In this document: in pieces, positions 36,101 to 47,516 of the stretch | Position numbering within the stretch: position 1 is the first letter of the stretch | How the letters are laid out: every line of letters starts with the position of its first letter | From: Smittia aterrima | Taxonomy: Eukaryota; Arthropoda; Insecta; Diptera; Chironomidae | Direction: 5' to 3' | Assembly (NCBI GenBank): GCA_033063855.1 | Contig: CP093829.1 | Span: 1,994,243 to 2,058,242 of the forward strand | Length of the DNA: 64,000 bases | Made by a program: the position numbers and the translations under genes | Notes under the pieces: generated by a model | Database searches by the model: none | What the model was told of the DNA's origin: nothing | Seen by the model: only the letters and a program-made list of their open reading frames with translations

Positions 36101-39100
36101 TTGTTCTGGTGAAGTATCTCGTCCTACTTTATTGGCAAAGACGTTAACACAAATTTAATCTTAAGAAAAATCTCAAAAATTTTAACTTTTCTTCGCACAC
36201 AATAAGCAAAACTGTTAGCACACAACTTCAGTTTAAAGTTTTAATTTTTTCCTTTTCAACTTTATTTGAGCTCTCACTAACTTTTATTCAATTTCTTTCA
36301 ATAGCAATCAGATCTGGCGATTATTACATGTTTGAAGACGTTGAGGACGAATTCGAACTAGATTTGATTAATAATCGAGACTCGGACGACGAGGAAGAAA
36401 AGAAATCGGCAACGAGACGACGACTCAGTAAGAAAATGAACTTCTCGCAGGTAATTTTCATCACAGACTAAAGTGAATTCAATGAAAACTTTTGATTTTT
36501 CCTCGTCTTCGAATATTTCACTCGAAGCTTTTGGTGAAAATGAAAGAAGACACTGAGAAAGAGCGACTCGAGCAACTGGAGCAAGAAGAACTCGAGAAGC
36601 AAAAGCGATCTTCTCGAAGAAGTTCGTCTCCAGTGATACGACAATCTCAGCCAATGGATTCGGAAGCTCGTGACGCTCAGTCCGAACCGATTCCACGTCA
36701 TACTCCATTCGTGAGTTTTCTTAGATATTCTCTTTTGAGCATCCTCTCTGCTTTAAGTTTCACGCTTCTAACTTTTCTTGCACAATCATTTAACTCATTG
36801 GATTATGTTTCTAAATTATCGTTTGAAAGTATCGTTTATTTCGAAATCTGTTGAATGCTTTTCGTATCATCTTTGTCGAAAGAAAAACTTTTTAGATTTA
36901 GGATTTGTTGTTCGCACAATATTTTATGCTTAGTTCACTTTATTATTTATGAATTTAGTTTCTTGCATGGCTTTACGAAACTTGATAGAATTTTAAGAAC
37001 TCTTGATAACAAGAAAATATTTCTAGGATCCAACATCGTCGTCAATGGGATACGACGAAGAAACTGAAGGCCTCATTCAATCAGATGGTGCACGACCAAG
37101 TACAAGTCGAGGATTTAGAGACGAAGAAGATTCGAGCGCTGCTGATGAGAAATCGAAGCTGATCAAGGACAAGAGTGAAGAAGAGAAGGAAGAAAAGGAA
37201 ACTGAAGCAGCTAAAAAGAGAAAGTTGCTGATGAGTAAGCTGATGATGATTCCCACTTTCATCTCCAGCGTTCTTGTCTCACTGACACTTCGTTTGCATC
37301 GAGAATCCCGAAGCTATCGCTACGTCATGCGAGTGTTAGCCAGGGAAAAGAAAACTTTGAAGGTTAATAACCAGAACAAAATATTTCTTGTTCGATTTTC
37401 ATTAAAAATATTTTTATTACCAGCACTCACCTGGATTTGGCGCTGGCTTCCGAAGTGGAGCGAACATGATTTGGACGCCAATCCAACACGCCAAGACATC
37501 AAGGTAAGATACTTTCTACTAAAAGAATCCCTAAGTCGCTTACATTGTACATTAAATCACTGAACATATTCATGTAACTAAAACTCATTAATCAAAAAAA
37601 AATCGTGAAAATTTAGCGATTCAGCAGAAGGCTCAGGCTCTGGTTCACCAGATACGGTTCCTGTTCAAGGCATTGTCATTAGTAGAAGTAGCGATAGTTT
37701 AAATAGTAGTAGCTCGAATTGTCTAGCTCAAGCTGACTCACATAGTCGTGGACTGGAAGATCGAACGGACCGTACAGATCGTGACTCGATTGTATCGTCT
37801 CCAGCAAGGTTCAATGGAGCTGAAGGGTAAATAATCTAAAGAATTAAATAAATCTGAATGTTGTCCGTGTGTGAAATCTCTAAAGTTAAAGAAATTAAAT
37901 TAATTCGCTTCCGATCGTTCTAAGGTTAATGCATCCAATGAGTGGAATCGGCGCTGCTTTTGCTCTCATGCAACGCGATCGACCAGCGGCTCCAATTCAA
38001 CTTCACGAGCATGAACGCATGGTTGAGGATGCACTGTAAGTAAAATGATGATCAATCGTTTAAGTAGTGAAAGCTCGTAGTTATTGAAATTGCATCGGGG
38101 AATATTTAGCGGTAACTAGAAAACTTGCACCGTCAATCGACCTCGGCACTCTTTTAATTTGCCTCTGAAGTAACCTTTTATCTATTTAAGTAGACCCACT
38201 AACTTATATTTAGAGCTAACATAGTTTTTACCGCTTTTTAAATTTTAATCGAAAACAATTGTGACTTGCGAATGATAACTTGTGCATGCAGCCGTCGTCA
38301 GAGTTGGATCAATCCGGAAATTCGCGTGCTTGCTCCTTCAATGGAACGAGGAATTGATGATGATTTCAGGAGTGCATCGTTTCAATACGAATCACTCGTT
38401 ACGATCGCAAGGTGAATTGATTAACAATACTCAGTGTTCCCTTTTGTATAAAAATACTAACGCACGAAGCTTTGAATGTTATAATCACTTTAAACATTTT
38501 TATTTATTAACAATTGACTGAATAAAAACAAACATTTTAACAGCAAACCTCAAGACGTTGTGGTGAAGATCGATGAGAAGGAAGAAGAGATCGACGAAGA
38601 TGATTTTGCAAGTAAGGAACATCATATCTTGGTTGAGCTATTCCAAGCTCTTTGGTACGTCGTGCTGTCACACACAGACTTTATCTGCTACGCAATGGTC
38701 TTCCTGAACCAGGTAAATAATTTTAAAAATTAATTTCAACAATCAAATAAAATTATTTTCTTTCTTCAGATCAACTCTGCTAGCATTCTCTCGCTGCCTC
38801 TTCCATTGATGGTTCTACTTTGGGGAACATTGACTTTCCCGCGGCCATCGAAAACCTTCTGGGTCACTCTCATCGCTTATACTCAAGCCGTTGTTCTCAT
38901 CAAATGCGTTTGTCAATTCGAGGCCTGGTGGTGGAACCAAACTGCAATTCCACCAAACAATCCATTCAACCCAGCGAAGATTCTGGGAATTGAGAAGAAG
39001 AAAGGCTACGCGACTTATGATTTGATTCTTCTGCTTGTTGTCTTCTGTCATCGAATCATTTTGAAATCCTTGGGCTTGTGGAAATCTGAAGTTCCCCAAG

Positions 39101-41444
39101 AAAAGCCAGATCCAGCAGAGACATACAAACTCGAGACGAGTTCTGATGGAACATCAAATGAAATTATTCTCGCAAGCAAAGATGATCGAATCACATTGAC
39201 AGCTACGCCAGACGAGAATGGAAAGTCAGTGCGAGTTGTTGACGATCGCGATACTGTGATTGTGGAACAAAGCGACGAAGTGCCGGCCGATTATCTTACT
39301 TTGGTGAAGATCTCTGTCGCGAAATACATGTCGACAGCAAAGGAGTTTTTGCGCCAGCTCTTCGATCGTGAGTCACGTCACACAGCCGACATCTACGGTT
39401 TCCTCTTCTTGTGCGATTTCGTCAACTTCTTTGTGATTCTCTTTGGATTTTCTGCTTTTGGAACGCAAGAAGGCGATGGTGGAGTTCTCAGCTACTTCGA
39501 AGAGAACAAAGTTCCAATTACTTTCCTTCTTATGCTCATCATTCAGTTCTTCTTCATCGTTGTTGATCGAGCATTATATTTGCGAAAGAATATGTTTGGA
39601 AAAATTATTTTCCAATTCATTCTCATCATTGGCTTACACATTTGGATGTTCTTCGTCTTGCCATCGACTACAGAACGACAATTCAATGCAACACGACCTC
39701 CTGTGTTGTACTACATGATTAAATGCTTCTATTTGCTGTTCTCTGCTTATCAAATTCGATGCGGTATGATTGAGAAATTGAATTTTATTTAAAGCTGAAT
39801 TTTAAATTGAAAATATTTTCAGGATATCCCGCAAGAATTCTCGGAAACTTCTTAACGAAAGGATTTGGCATGTTGAACATGGCTGGTTTCAAAATTTTCA
39901 TTAACATTCCATTCCTCATGGAGCTGAGAACGCTGATGGATTGGGTTTGGACTGACACTTCAATGACTTTGTTCGACTGGCTGAAGATGGAAGATATTTT
40001 CCAAAACATTTATCAACTGAAGTGTGGTAGACAAATGGAAAGCGATTTGCCTGCTCCTCGTGGACAAAAGAAAGGACCCGTTGTTAAATATTTGATGGGA
40101 GGTGGAATGATTCTTGGAATTATCGCAGTCATTTGGTTCCCTCTTGCACTCTTTGCCTTCAGCAACACAGTAGGAGAACCAAACGTAAGTCTACTGTCAT
40201 CTCTTTGCTATGAAAAAACATTTAATCAAAATTTTTATTTTAGATTCCATACGACGTTTCGATTTCGCTAAGACTTGGCCCTTACGAGCCAGTTTACGCG
40301 ATGAGTGCTCAGGAAAGTGACATTTCTCAGCTTAATGATATCGATTGGGAAAACTTCCAAAAGCGGTACCAACAAAAGAAAGACAAATCAGCGATAACTT
40401 TCTTATCAAACTACGAACCAATTGATGTCGCGGCTGTTAAACTCGGTTCAAACTCTTCAACCATTTGGAATATCTCGCCACCTGATAAGGAGCGTTTACT
40501 CTCAGATTTGAAGGAAAACAAGACTCTGACAAGTCGTTTCCGCTACAAAGTACAAAGAAAATCTCATTCAAAGGAGAATCCGGGAACAATTGAAGACGAA
40601 CATTCTTACGAATTCATGGGCAACGACACGATCGGTCTTCAATTGATTAGAATGCTTGAAGACTCCACAGCAAACTATTCTGTGGTCGTGCCACACATGA
40701 TGCCAAAGTTCTTAAAAGTTAAGAACTCAGGATTGCTTAAGCCAGCTCATCAACTAATTCGAGATGCTGAAACTGACGATGACGAAGCGAATTATCGAAA
40801 TTTGTCGATGAAACTTTACGAGACCAAACTTTCAAATACATCTCCTTCGCTCTACTGGTGGGAAGCAACGGAGCTTTGTAATGAGACCTACTACAAAGAT
40901 TTCCCTGGCACTTTCCTCTATGCCAATTGTCATGATCACATCACAATGGTAAGAAAAGTTTAATTAAAGTCGATTCACATTTTGAAATATTCTTTGCATC
41001 AACAGTATTTGTTCTGCGATAAAATTTTCCCGAGCACAATTAGTTCAATCGCAGCTGGTGGAATCATCGGTTTGTACACCACTTTGATTTTCGTATTCTC
41101 GCGCTTCCTTCGAGGAACAATCTTCTCGGGCTCGAGCAGCAAAATCATGTTTGAAGATTTGCCTTACGTCGATCGTGTACTTCAACTTTGTCTCGACATT
41201 TACCTCGTTCGAGAATCTCACGAGTTCACGCTTGAAGAAGATCTCTTTGCCAAATTAATCTTCCTGTATCGATCACCCGAGACAATGATCAAATGGACGC
41301 GTCCGAAGAAGGAGAAAGGAGAGGACGACACAGACAGCATGGATGATACCGACACCAAAGTCAGTTTAAGAAAGAAAACTGGTAAGTTTTGATAAACTTT
41401 ACTTGATCATTCGATTAATAAAATTACTTTTCTTTTTAGACTAA
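24169..41444 (+). CDS. Piezo: Piezo mechanosensitive ion channel (long copy)
   Basis: About 30 coding exons give roughly 2945 residues. The start MANYIVCLIVQRFILA is the Piezo N-terminus. Large exons carry the repeated four-helix blade units, e.g. YHSWLGFLLLFWANLIW with NQRKNMLGSSPF, and LIKYLINYGFYKFGIEV; the beam region follows NSFCWLIQ. SGDYYMFEDVEDEFEL marks the conserved stretch before the disordered linker. The C-terminus has SILSLPLPLMVLLWG, the anchor with LMELRTLMDWVWTDT, the extracellular cap (40244-40948), the pore helix (AAGGIIGLYTTLIFVFSRFLR) and the C-terminal domain ending RKKTD. The gene senses membrane tension as a trimeric cation channel. Compared with the second copy it has long acidic/Ser/Arg-rich linkers (33767-34751, 36528-38411). 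Coding exon order: 24169-24232, 27639-27734, 27794-27965, 28025-28363, 28432-28551, 28618-28786, about 28995-29168, 30124-30217, 30411-30532, 30593-31195, 31252-31400, 31460-33140, 33198-33555, 33767-34134, 34197-34427, 34484-34751, 35509-35541, 36305-36450, 36528-36710, 37027-37362, 37424-37503, 37617-37826, 37925-38035, 38292-38411, 38544-38712, 38770-39763, 39823-40184, 40244-40948, 41006-41381, 41440-41444. The seventh exon's start is uncertain. Confidence 0.95.
24233..27638 (+). other. Piezo intron 1 (3.4 kb)
   Basis: The largest intron of the window, between the 64-nt first coding exon (donor GTAAGT) and the exon starting 27639 (acceptor TTTCACCAG). No ORF in it resembles a protein family and no tRNA or obvious hairpin RNA was found. 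Large first introns often hold regulatory elements, but none was recognised. Confidence 0.6.
27735..27793 (+). other. Piezo intron 2 with GC-AG ends
   Basis: The donor reads CGAG/GCGAGT and the acceptor TCTCGCAG. Only this GC donor keeps the frame (phase 1) into GHTGVYLKLL; the GT dinucleotides nearby (27739, 27745) are in the wrong phase. The resulting exon is 96 nt, the same as exon 2 of the second Piezo gene. Confidence 0.7.
35509..35541 (+). other. 33-nt Piezo microexon (candidate cassette)
   Basis: Acceptor ATTTTTAG and donor GGTAAAG enclose 33 nt, phase 1 on both sides, coding GDGHSRRVRR between the 34484-34751 and 36305-36450 exons. Both flanking introns are about 760 bp, much larger than the typical 60 bp. 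Skipping it keeps the reading frame. Confidence 0.6.
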
Positions 41445-42480
41445 ATAAAAGTTTTACACGAGTCGAACCAATTGAAGTAAATTATCAGGGAAAGTCATCG
41501 GACAAATGAAAGTTTATTACAAAAGCAAGATTGTATTTGGTTATCTCGCATATCAAAAAAATTGGAAACTAGTCATCTATCGTCATCACGTTTTTTCTAA
41601 AATTCAAAAATTTCCTTCAAACTTTCATTCGATTTCCACAATAATCTTCCTTGCGAGAAAATAATTTTGATAATTGAGTTGAGTGGTGTTTCGAAGCTTC
41701 ATTTTACATCAAGTTTCTTCATAATTCATTTTGATGGAAGCCTTACGAGACATCACAAAGCTCTCAATTCGCGAACACGATATCTCAAATCGTTTTTAAA
41801 TCGCATCTTTATGAAATGTTTAGATTAAGGGCAATCGTAAGGATAACAACATGGCCTTGGATCATGATGTGCATTTTTTTTCGAGAAAACACAATTAGAT
41901 TGTAAGTTTTGTGAACATTAATAAAATAAAGCTCTTATACTTAGAAAATACTGTTTTGTATTGGGATAGGTCAGTGAACTTGCTGATCTTGATTCCAGAA
42001 TAATTTCGCTGTTCGTCATCATAACTCTCAAAAGTGCAACGGAAAAAACGAAGTGTTTTGGCTGCTCAAGCGTCAATCAATAGTTTTATTTTTCAATAAA
42101 GTTCAAAAACTAATTATTGTTGCGATTTTAGTTTATTTGCCTTCTTATCTTATCACGACTTTCCTATCAATGCCTTAGTCAAAAAAATGTTCAACAAAAT
42201 TTGCTGGATTTAGTCACTTTGAATTTTTTGATTCGCGATGTTGTCCCTCATTCTCAACCGCGAGTATAGCATGGTAATTTAAAAATTAAAAGTATCTTTC
42301 GCGTTTCTTGTGATCAACAAGTGATTCAACATTAAGCATTGAAAGAATGTTTTAAAACATTGTATCTGATGATGTTTTTATTGAAAATGTGTTGATTTCT
42401 CACAGTCGAGAATTTGCTTCTGTTCAATTCACTTGTTTAGTTTCGATATCGTTTAATATTTACAGGAATCAGAAGAAATC
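41445..42480. other. intergenic: Piezo 3'UTR and guanine deaminase upstream region
   Basis: No coding ORF. AATAAA signals near 41920 fit a Piezo 3' end. An acceptor-like TTTACAG about 16 bp before the guanine deaminase ATG suggests a 5'UTR intron there. Confidence 0.4.
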
Positions 42481-44111
42481 ATGTTAGGAAACGTATTCTT
42501 CGGCAATTTCTTCCATTGTCTCTCGTTTAATGAGTCAGAGAGTATTTTGAATGGATTTATTGCTGTCGAAGGTGGAAAAGTAAATAACTTCGATTTGATT
42601 CCAAAATTGTAACGCGATAACGTGAACATATATTTTGTGGTTTAGATTGTTGGTGTTGGAGCAAAGGCAGATTATGCTGAGTGGAAACGTGCGCACACAG
42701 ACGAAGGCGATTACAACGAGATTCATCTTTCTGATTCGCAATTCCTCATCGCCGGCTTTATCGACACTCACATTCACGCGCCTCAGGTTCCAAACATTGG
42801 ACTCGGACTTGACAAGCCGCTTCTAGAATGGTTGAACAGCTACACATTCCCAATCGAGACTTGTTATAAGAATGACGAATTCGCAAAACATGTTTACGCA
42901 AAAGTTGTTGTATGTATCATTGTCAGTCTTATCTTTATTTGAATGATAAATATTTACCAACTTTCTAGCGCCGCACGCTTGATTCTGGAACAACAACCGC
43001 TTGCTACTTCGCTACGATTCATAAGAAAGCTTCAAACATTTTAGCCGATCAAGTGAAAGCAAAAGGACAACGAGCGTTCATTGGCAAAGTTGCGATGAAT
43101 CAAAACAGTCCAGATCATTATGTGTAAGAAGGTTCAAGGTCGGTCATTGTACGATATTCACGAAATCTTCTTTTAGAGAAAACACAGACGATTCGATCAA
43201 AGACAATATTGAGTTCATTAATTATGTCAAGAACCTGAACAGTGATCTTGTGTCGCCGATTATTACTCCACGGTTTGCAATTTCATGCAGCATGGAAATG
43301 ATGACGAAACTCGCAGACTTGGCGAAGAATCATAATCTTCCGATCCAATCTCACATTTCCGAGAATATCGATGGAAAGTTAACTTAATTGAATCTTTTGA
43401 AACATTTTAATCTAAATATTTATTTTTACAGAAGGAAAATTCACGCTAGAAATATTTCCGGGTCATAAGAATTATGCTGAAGTCTACGACACTGCAGGTC
43501 TACTAACAAATCGTTGTATTATGGCTCACGGTGTTCATCTTGATGATGACGAAGTCAAATTATTTGCTGATCGTGGAGTCTCTGTTTCTCACTGTCCACA
43601 ATCGAATACAAACTTGAAATCAGGAATGTGTGATGTTAAACGTTTGATTGAGAACAAAGTTAGAGTTGGATTGGGAACTGACGTCTCTGGTGGAAGCAGA
43701 ATTAGCATTCTCGATGCTATGAGAAGTGCTCTTGATGTCTCTCATCACATCAATTTCATGAAGAAACAAAATGTAGTTGGAACTGGTCGAGTAGCAGAAA
43801 ACTCTGAGACAAACTCTAAGTACGAGCCTTTGGACTACAAGCAAGGAATTTTTCTTGCAACTCTTGGCGGTGCTCAAGCTCTCTCGATTGATGACAAACT
43901 CGGAAACTTTATTGTTGGAAAGGACTTTGACGCTCTCTTGATTGAAACATTTGCTGGTCAAACTGATAAATTTGAATTGCCAAATGCAATGACCGATGTA
44001 CTCTCCGACGAAGACAAATTTCAACAACTTTTGCAAAAATTTGTCTACACTGGCGATGACAGAAACATCGTTACTGTTTATGTAAAAGGACAACAAGTAA
44101 AAGACATTTAA
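42481..44111 (+). CDS. guanine deaminase (guanine to xanthine)
   Basis: Five exons (42481-42579, 42646-42909, 42969-43123, 43177-43373, 43432-44111) give 464 residues, near the human enzyme's 454. Metal-binding amidohydrolase motifs are all present: DTHIHAPQ (HxH), QSHISENIDE, IMAHGV, SHCPQSN, and GLGTDVSGG with the catalytic Asp. N-terminal MLGNVFFGNFFHCLSF and GKDFDALLIE near the end match the metal-dependent hydrolase fold. It converts guanine to xanthine and ammonia in purine breakdown in the cytosol. The join between exons 4 and 5 keeps the conserved SENxxE only if the intron starts with GA rather than GT (see findings); with the nearest GT donor the frame breaks soon after. Confidence 0.9.
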
Positions 44112-44955
44112 ATTTTATATTTTCACAAATAAATAAAGTTTCTATAACTCAGAAAAAATAAGTCTCTTAAATAATATTTTAATAATTTACAGAAAAATGA
44201 ACCAGTTATTATTGATGAAGCGTAAATTTTGAGCCAAATCGCGTCTGATTTGCTGGTTTATTGTCTTTAAAAATCTCCGAAACAAAAGATCCTCGCAATG
44301 AATGACCGAGAATCGCCAAATCTGAAAACAGAGCAAACAACAGCTCCCACAGGCTGCACAAACGTCTCAAGATGTATGTGGGGTTAAATGAAACACGGAA
44401 CGAACATTTGTGTCCATAACAAGATCGTATTGATCCAGGGTTGTCGTGAGAATATCACAAAGTTACTCACTTTAAGACTTAAGCTTGAACTTAAGACTTG
44501 GACTTAGACTTTGACTTGGCCTTGAGACTTTGACTTGGACTTGAGACTTTGACTTGGCCTTGAGACTTGGCTTGAGACTTGTCCAGTTTGTGCTGACTCG
44601 TGGAAAATTAAAAAATTAAAAAGTACTGTTTCCAGTGGTTTAAAAGGAAGAATTTTTATCCAAGTGTTTTAAAGTTAATTATTTAAGTACATTCGAGTTG
44701 AAATAAACATTGAATCGGAGATTGCAAGTGTAAAATAACTTTGTGTGAATTTAAGTTAACATACGAAACGTTTGAGAAAATATCCAGTTGACTTTGTGTT
44801 CCAAGTGCTTGAAGATTATCTAAAATTAACCTCGAGTGAAGAGCGAGTAATCTCTTCCTCAAACTACTAACACCCTTGCGTTAACACCGGAAGAAAAAAA
44901 TCAGTTGTTCCAGTTCAAGGTTAAGTTGAAGTCACAAAAGAAACAAAAAGTCAAG
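44112..44955. other. repeat-bearing spacer before the transposase gene
   Basis: Contains the 3' end of guanine deaminase (AATAAATAAAG near 44130), a 19-bp tandem repeat at about 44472-44582 and the probable 5'UTR of the transposase gene. No ORF. Confidence 0.5.
44472..44582 (+). repeat. 19-bp tandem repeat (GACTTTGACTTGGCCTTGA)
   Basis: Three adjoining 19-bp units at 44507-44525, 44526-44544 and 44545-44563 differ at one position (GGCC/GGAC); shorter GACTTGG and CTTGA fragments extend the array on both sides. It looks like a small minisatellite. Confidence 0.85.
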
Positions 44956-46140
44956 ATGTCGCCTATCAAAAAGGTAAACGAACGTTTTGAGATGTTAAGC
45001 AAAAGAAGAAAAAATGACATGCTCGTACTCTTAACCATGTATTGCGATGGACAAATCGAGGTTAAAGAAGCTGTACGTAAGTCTGGATACTATGATAGGC
45101 GAACTTTAGAGAAACGCTGTGAGCAGCTTGGCTTGGTTCCTCCTCGTTTACCTACTAGAAAAAGGACTTTTCAAGAAGACGACATAAGAGAAATGAAAAG
45201 TAGAGCTCATAGATGCAAATCTACGAATGCCTTGTTGGATGAAGTCAATCAGTTTCGCTATCGTAATAGACGAAAAAAAGTTAATGCCCAACAGTTACGA
45301 AACTTTATCGAGGCTAGTGGATCACCGGTGTTTGAGAAATTCAAAAGTAAATACAAAGAACCAATTACTGCAAAAGAATCAGCTCGAACTTTCATGGAAT
45401 ATCTTAGAAAAGATAAAGTTTTTTCCAATTATGATCTATTCCTGAACGTCGACGAACACACATTTAATCTAAAAGGCGAAACAATAACACTCACGTTTTG
45501 TGTCACTTCAAATTTCGATTTAGATTCAAACATTCAAACTACATCTGGATTCCCGAATTCAGAAACGTACATTGAGTTTCTGCGCAAGAAGTTGTTAGAC
45601 AAAAAGAATGCTTCAGGTAGACAACATGAGAAATGGTTGTTAATCGAGGACCGCGCAACGTTGCATTTGCGTGTGAACAATAACCAAACCCTGGCTTACA
45701 CGAGAAAACCTGTTTTGTTTGCACGAGAAAAAATTGAGCTCATGAACGACTTTAGTAAAAGTAATGTGTTTGTCGTTACTCTTCCTTCAAACGGTCACTT
45801 GCTAATTCAACCGTTAGACCAAACTGCCTTCCGTCGCATGTCTGGAACTATTACGAACTTATCACTTATCGAGCCTAGCTACTTTATCAAAAACATTTTA
45901 CCAGATCTCATCAAGAAATTTACGAAAGAAAATATCATAGAATGTTTTGATAAGGCCAGCTGGGGTCCAACGACAGTTAATGCTCTTGCTTTTGAACCAG
46001 ATGAAGCCTTCTACGACTCAATGAAGCCTTCTACAAGCAAGGTAATTTTCAGTAACAAGCTTTTATCTTAATTTACTCATTTTATTTAATTTTAGAAAGC
46101 CTTTAAGCGCAAGAACACTCATGCTCCAGATGATAGCTAG
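44956..46140 (+). CDS. pogo-like DDE transposase or domesticated derivative
   Basis: Exon 44956-46041 and a small exon 46096-46140 (GT-AG intron of 54 bp, in phase) give 376 residues. The N-terminus holds a psq-like helix-turn-helix (LTMYCDGQIEVKEAVRKSGY, then RRTLEKRCEQLGL). The DDE_1 core shows FLNVDEHTF (first Asp), LLIEDRATLHL (second Asp, where DNxxxH is usual) and VVTLPSNGHLLIQPLDQTAF (third, matching pogo LPxNxxxxxQPLD). The three acidic positions look kept but the second motif has Arg for Asn. Upstream in-frame ATG at 44905 would add 17 basic residues. No terminal inverted repeats were recognised, so it may be a fixed, possibly host-adopted gene, or a copy whose ends are decayed. Confidence 0.75.
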
Positions 46141-46873
46141 GAGGAAGTCTATTTATTGCGTAACGAGCAGGTTGATAAAAGACGCTCGTAAATAGAAACT
46201 TCTAAGCGAATTGGAAAAAGTTTTTTTTTCACAATGTAAAAAATATTTTATAATATATTATAAAAATATAGTAATAATATATAAAATTGAAATGTATAAT
46301 ATATTCAATATTGTAGTTGAAGTGAAAACGTGTATTCGAATCGATTATTTATTAAAGTGCTAGGGACTGCTCACAGATCATGTAGCTCAAGTGCTTTAGA
46401 TTAGCTCCTGACAAAGGATAATTAAAGGAAATTGATTGAAATTAAAGAAAATTCTCTTAACTGTCGAGTTGAAGGACTTTGGGGAGGGAAAATGCAAATT
46501 TTCTTTCTAAAAACTCCTCGAACAGACCCTGAAGAAGCTTTAGGAAAATTTCAATGCGAGGGAAAATAAATGAAAATGAGAGAAAGGTGAAACCCTCTTA
46601 GCTCATGATCTTGTTTCTTTACATATAGTAATATTATATAAAATAAAATGTACAATATATTTATTATGTCATTGATTCAGCGAAGTTTCTAATGATTTTG
46701 TTTCATCATTTACAAACTATTTCGCGTATGAAAGATTCTTTGCTCTAATTCTCGCTGTATGAAAATCCTATATTCATCATTGATATAGGTCTACCATCTG
46801 ATCTTGTTGTAAGTCGAAGTAGTCAAATGGTCACATTTATCCGCCCTGAATATTTTGTTAGAAAGGAACCTGG
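46141..46873. other. AT-rich spacer with imperfect direct repeats
   Basis: No coding ORF. An AT-rich block at about 46250-46315 (AGTAATAATATATAAAATT and following) recurs imperfectly at about 46626-46670 (AGTAATATTATATAAAATAA). These may be remnants of a mobile element around the transposase or gag relic. Confidence 0.4.
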
Positions 46874-47516
46874 TCATTGGTAGCAAACGGGGCTACTTGG
46901 GTAGGCTGTTTTTTCTTTCTCTGGTTCAGGGGCTTTTCCCTTTACCTTGTCTCTGCTCTTCTTGTACTCGTCACAGCATGGCTGGAAGTGTCCTTGTTTT
47001 CCGCAGAATCTGCAATTTTCGTCCTTTGCAGGGCAGATGTTGTCTTTGTGCGTGCTGCGGCCACACTTCATGCATTGCAAGAGGCCTGAGCCAAGCTGCA
47101 GAAGCTTAAGAACAATTGTCTCCACTGTCCTTGCTCTAACACCGTAGTCCAGGAACTCAAATTCAGTAAAGTAACGGAAAATCCCAGCAAATGAGTCGAT
47201 TGTTGTTTGGAAATTGCTGAGGTCTCACATGTAGTCCAACATCGACAAACCACTTTAAGGTCTCGTAATCGGCGCATTCAAAGATATCTATGTTGTCGAG
47301 TTTTCTATGATCACTTGCCATTTCATTGAGTCGCTTAATACATAAATGCTTTTCATTTGAAACAAAAATTACTCGCTTCATGAAAAGATCAGGAATCTTT
47401 TTACAATCATTTACGAATGTTTGTTCTTGACGATTTTGTATATGACGATTGATAGATTTTGTAGACGGATTAGATTGATTTTCGCTAGTCATCTTTTCTA
47501 ACAGCATGTTGCTCAT
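46874..47516 (-). mobile_element. broken retroelement gag fragment with two zinc knuckles
   Basis: On the minus strand the 46874-47125 frame carries two CX2CX4HX4C knuckles (CMKCGRSTHKDNIC and CRFCGKQGHFQPCC) followed by a Lys/Glu-rich tail, the layout of retroelement nucleocapsid. The upstream minus frame 47163-47516 looks like the preceding gag segment (FECADYETLKWFVDVGLHV), but it is in another frame, and a further open stretch to about 47660 is in yet another. The order and strand are consistent but the frame shifts, so this is a relic. No reverse transcriptase, protease or LTR was seen near it; family assignment beyond retroelement is not possible. Confidence 0.6.

Noticed and set aside
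44472..44582. CRISPR-like array
   Set aside because: The units are adjoining with no spacers and the genome is eukaryotic; it is a minisatellite.
44112..47000. terminal inverted repeats around the pogo-like transposase
   Set aside because: I looked for matching inverted ends next to TA dinucleotides and saw none longer than a few bases; a computed search is still needed.
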